DNA of 64,000 nt from Planctomycetota bacterium. GTDB lineage: Bacteria; Planctomycetota; Phycisphaerae; SM23-33. Both the position numbers and the translations under genes were made by a program. Below are positions 62,536 to 64,000 of this stretch, piece after piece; the stretch's first letter is position 1, and every line of letters begins with the position of its first letter. The stretch is from assembly GCA_022705325.1 (NCBI GenBank), contig JAKJER010000016.1, positions 1 to 64,000 of the forward strand, written 5' to 3'. The notes under the pieces are model-generated. The model saw only the letters and a program-made list of their open reading frames with translations, did no database searches and was not told the origin of the DNA.

Positions 62536-62732
62536 GAAGAAAGTTGCTCGTTTCCATTATTTTTGTTTCCGGCTTTCAGCGAGGCTGTGCTACCGGCTCG
62601 CCAAGCCGCTCACAGAGAACTTGAATCCGCCTCATCGCGGATTCCCCAACGTACTGTCGGCAAGACCGACGAAACCAGCCTACCGACGTAGGCGTGTTGT
62701 ACTACGCAGGGCCAATCCCTATGCTCACGGGA

Positions 62733-62761
62733 AGTATATCCAGCCGCCCAAATCGCGTCAA
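62733..62761 (-). promoter_or_regulatory. rRNA promoter P1
   Basis: Minus-strand -35 TTGACG (62756-62761) and -10 TATACT (62733-62738), 17 nt apart, a strong match. It lies 226 nt upstream of P2, the usual tandem arrangement. Confidence 0.65.
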
Positions 62762-63050
62762 GAGCCCTCGGTCCTTTTTTGCAGATTTTTCCGTCGGCTC
62801 CGCCGAGATCAGCTCACGTGTCCTTCTTGACAGCCAGTTGCAGCGTGACAGGTGTCAGGCCTGGCTACCCCGTCGGCCTGGATCCCTTCTCTCCGTGGCT
62901 GCCTCATCGCCGCCTTTCCCCAAACCCCTCCCGTGCGGCTGACGGAGGCGGGAGCCTCGGGGATGTCCCAGCCTGCAGACATGGACCGGTAGGCCATAAG
63001 ATACTGGGAAAGTGTATGTTGTAGACAAGTGTCGCCTTTCGGCAACACGC

Positions 63051-63084
63051 AGAAAGAAAGCCCACGCGGGACACGCGTGGGCTT
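63051..63084 (-). terminator. Intrinsic terminator of the right-end gene
   Basis: AAGCCCACGCG (63058-63068) and CGCGTGGGCTT (63074-63084) form an 11-bp stem with a 5-nt loop, followed on the minus strand by TTTCTTTC. It lies 35 nt below the stop of the gene at 63119. Confidence 0.8.
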
Positions 63085-63118
63085 GGATGCGCCTTCTTTC
63101 GCCTTGGCTTCTTGGGGG

Positions 63119-64000
63119 CTATGCGTCCTCGGCCGGCGGGGGGGAGGGCTGCTGGTTGGCCGCCTCGGCCCGGCTGCGGAGGAGTTCCATCTTCTCCCGC
63201 ACTTCCTGAGACATCCGGGAGTTGGGAAACTCGCGGATGATGTCCTCGCCGGCGGCGATGGCCTCTTCCCATTGCTGGTCGGTCACGCGGATGGCGAACT
63301 GGACGCCGAGCTGATGGAGGCGGGCCTTGAACACGCCGCGGGCGGACTCTTCCAGGGCGGCGGCCTCCTGCGGGGTCAGATACAGATCCAGCTCGCGGAG
63401 CATGGAGATGGAGCGGTCGACGTCGTTCTTGCGGACGGCTTCGGCGTAGGCCTGAAGGAGGCTTCGCTTGTGGTCGGCCCGGGCCGACTCGATCCGTTCG
63501 GGCAGGGCGGCGACCTTGGGGTTCTTGGGGAACAGGCGGATGATGCGATGACTCTCGCGGGAGGCCCGCTCCCAGTCATGTCGGTCGATGTACTGCTGGA
63601 TGCGCCCGATGGCGGCATCGATCTTCTCTTCCAGCGTGGCCTTCTGCGAGTCGGTCATCATCTGGCGGAGGCGGCTGGCCTCGTCGGCGTAGCCGAATTT
63701 CTTCTCCACGCCCTCGATGAGGCTTTCGGCGCTGTCGTAGTCCTGGCGCATCAGGTCGGCGTGGAACGCCTCGCGGACGGCCTCGATCTCCCGGTCCCGG
63801 TAAATCAGGCTCTTGCCCTGGTCGCTGAGGCTGGAGATGTCCACCAGTTTCTTAAGCGACTCGGCCTGGTCGTAGGCCAGGGTCTCCAGTCGGCTGAGCC
63901 GACGGGCGGTCGAGCTGGCGGCGTCCTCGGTGGCCGTCAGCAACTTGATTGCGCCGTACGAGACGATGGCTGCGCCGGCGGATACCAGCAGGCCCAGCAG
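63119..64000 (-). CDS. Membrane-anchored helical/coiled-coil protein, partial (N-terminal end outside the window)
   Basis: 293 codons are visible and the frame is open to the edge, so the start lies beyond it. A membrane span comes first (LLGLLVSAGAAIVSYGAIKLL), then a long stretch of charged helices with coiled-coil and TPR-like periodicity: 'ARRLSRLETLAYDQAESLKKLV', 'VREAFHADLMRQDYDSAESLIEGVEKKFG', 'IGRIQQYIDRHDWERASRESHRIIRLFP', 'QWEEAIAAGEDIIREFPNSRMSQEVREKMELL'. The last two have the TPR look (a helix pair per about 34 residues ending FP.N/K). The end is Pro-rich. Likely a membrane-anchored scaffold on the cell-wall or cytosolic side. No family is assigned. Confidence 0.8.
   Translation of the reverse strand: MLGLLVSAGAAIVSYGAIKLLTATEDAASSTARRLSRLETLAYDQAESLKKLVDISSLSDQGKSLIYRDREIEAVREAFHADLMRQDYDSAESLIEGVEKKFGYADEASRLRQMMTDSQKATLEEKIDAAIGRIQQYIDRHDWERASRESHRIIRLFPKNPKVAALPERIESARADHKRSLLQAYAEAVRKNDVDRSISMLRELDLYLTPQEAAALEESARGVFKARLHQLGVQFAIRVTDQQWEEAIAAGEDIIREFPNSRMSQEVREKMELLRSRAEAANQQPSPPPAEDA

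Noticed and set aside
62233..62691. 152-codon plus frame in the rRNA leader
   Set aside because: Lies opposite promoter P2, boxA and leader hairpins; no codon bias or start site.

Overview
The window is high-GC bacterial chromosome, most likely from the Planctomycetota and probably class Phycisphaerae or a relative. Four things point there. (1) A complete 16S rRNA gene (60600-62156, minus) has no 23S, 5S or spacer tRNA behind it, as expected from the unlinked rRNA genes of planctomycetes. (2) There are three secreted proteins with prepilin N-termini, an autotransporter-associated beta-strand repeat protein, a sulfatase, a heparinase-like lyase, Tat-exported oxidoreductases and an HzsA-like multiheme/SUMF1 fusion. 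(3) The intergenic regions carry short palindromic repeats. (4) Most intergenic gaps are short, and many neighbouring genes overlap by ATGA. The phylum call is an inference from gene content; the 16S sequence can settle it.

Layout. 1-4320: 5' part of a giant secreted PATR-repeat protein (runs off the left edge), with its own promoter. 4583-12381: polysaccharide/surface block (Gfo/Idh/MocA oxidoreductase, heparinase II/III-like lyase, TIM-barrel-like secreted protein, sulfatase, propeller lipoprotein). 12889-18324: cytidylate-kinase-like protein fused to a ParB/sulfiredoxin-like domain; MOT1-type molybdate/sulfate transporter coupled to a soluble substrate-binding-like protein; an unusual helically phased box array; and a formaldehyde-fixing pair, HxlA-RraA fusion plus HxlB. 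18466-23553: tetR-MFP-RND efflux operon with palindromic operators. 23770-28826: gamma-carbonic anhydrase, a divergent chorismate-synthase homologue, GTP-dependent PEPCK and two DUF2294-type proteins. 29094-33555: small Cys-rich protein with a strong terminator, GH57 alpha-glucan enzyme, SprT-like metalloprotease, aldo/keto reductase. 33726-40376: five-gene Opp/Dpp ABC operon (A-B-C-D-F). 40466-46416: secreted protein with a Lys/Pro/Ala tail, Tat FAD oxidoreductase, large secreted glycosidase-like protein. 46558-51337: ECF sigma/anti-sigma pair, B12-type radical SAM protein, family 4 uracil-DNA glycosylase, cold-shock protein. 51686-54968: alternating membrane zinc-ribbon and prepilin-like genes. 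55113-56379: PPC-domain protein, tRNA-Arg(ACG), small unknown protein. 56484-60143: 1219-residue HzsA-like fusion. 60600-62761: 16S rRNA with boxA leader and tandem promoters. 63119-64000: membrane-anchored helical protein (runs off the right edge).

How the parts work together. The lyase, sulfatase, Gfo/Idh protein, GH57 enzyme, secreted glycosidase and peptide transporter suggest a heterotroph living on sulfated or uronic polysaccharides and on peptides. HxlA/HxlB gives formaldehyde detoxification or pentose-phosphate interconversion. PEPCK gives gluconeogenesis. The least explained pieces are the HzsA-like fusion, the kinase-ParB/Srx fusion, the chorismate-synthase homologue lacking a key histidine, the phased AGGGCGC boxes, and the paired zinc-ribbon/prepilin genes.
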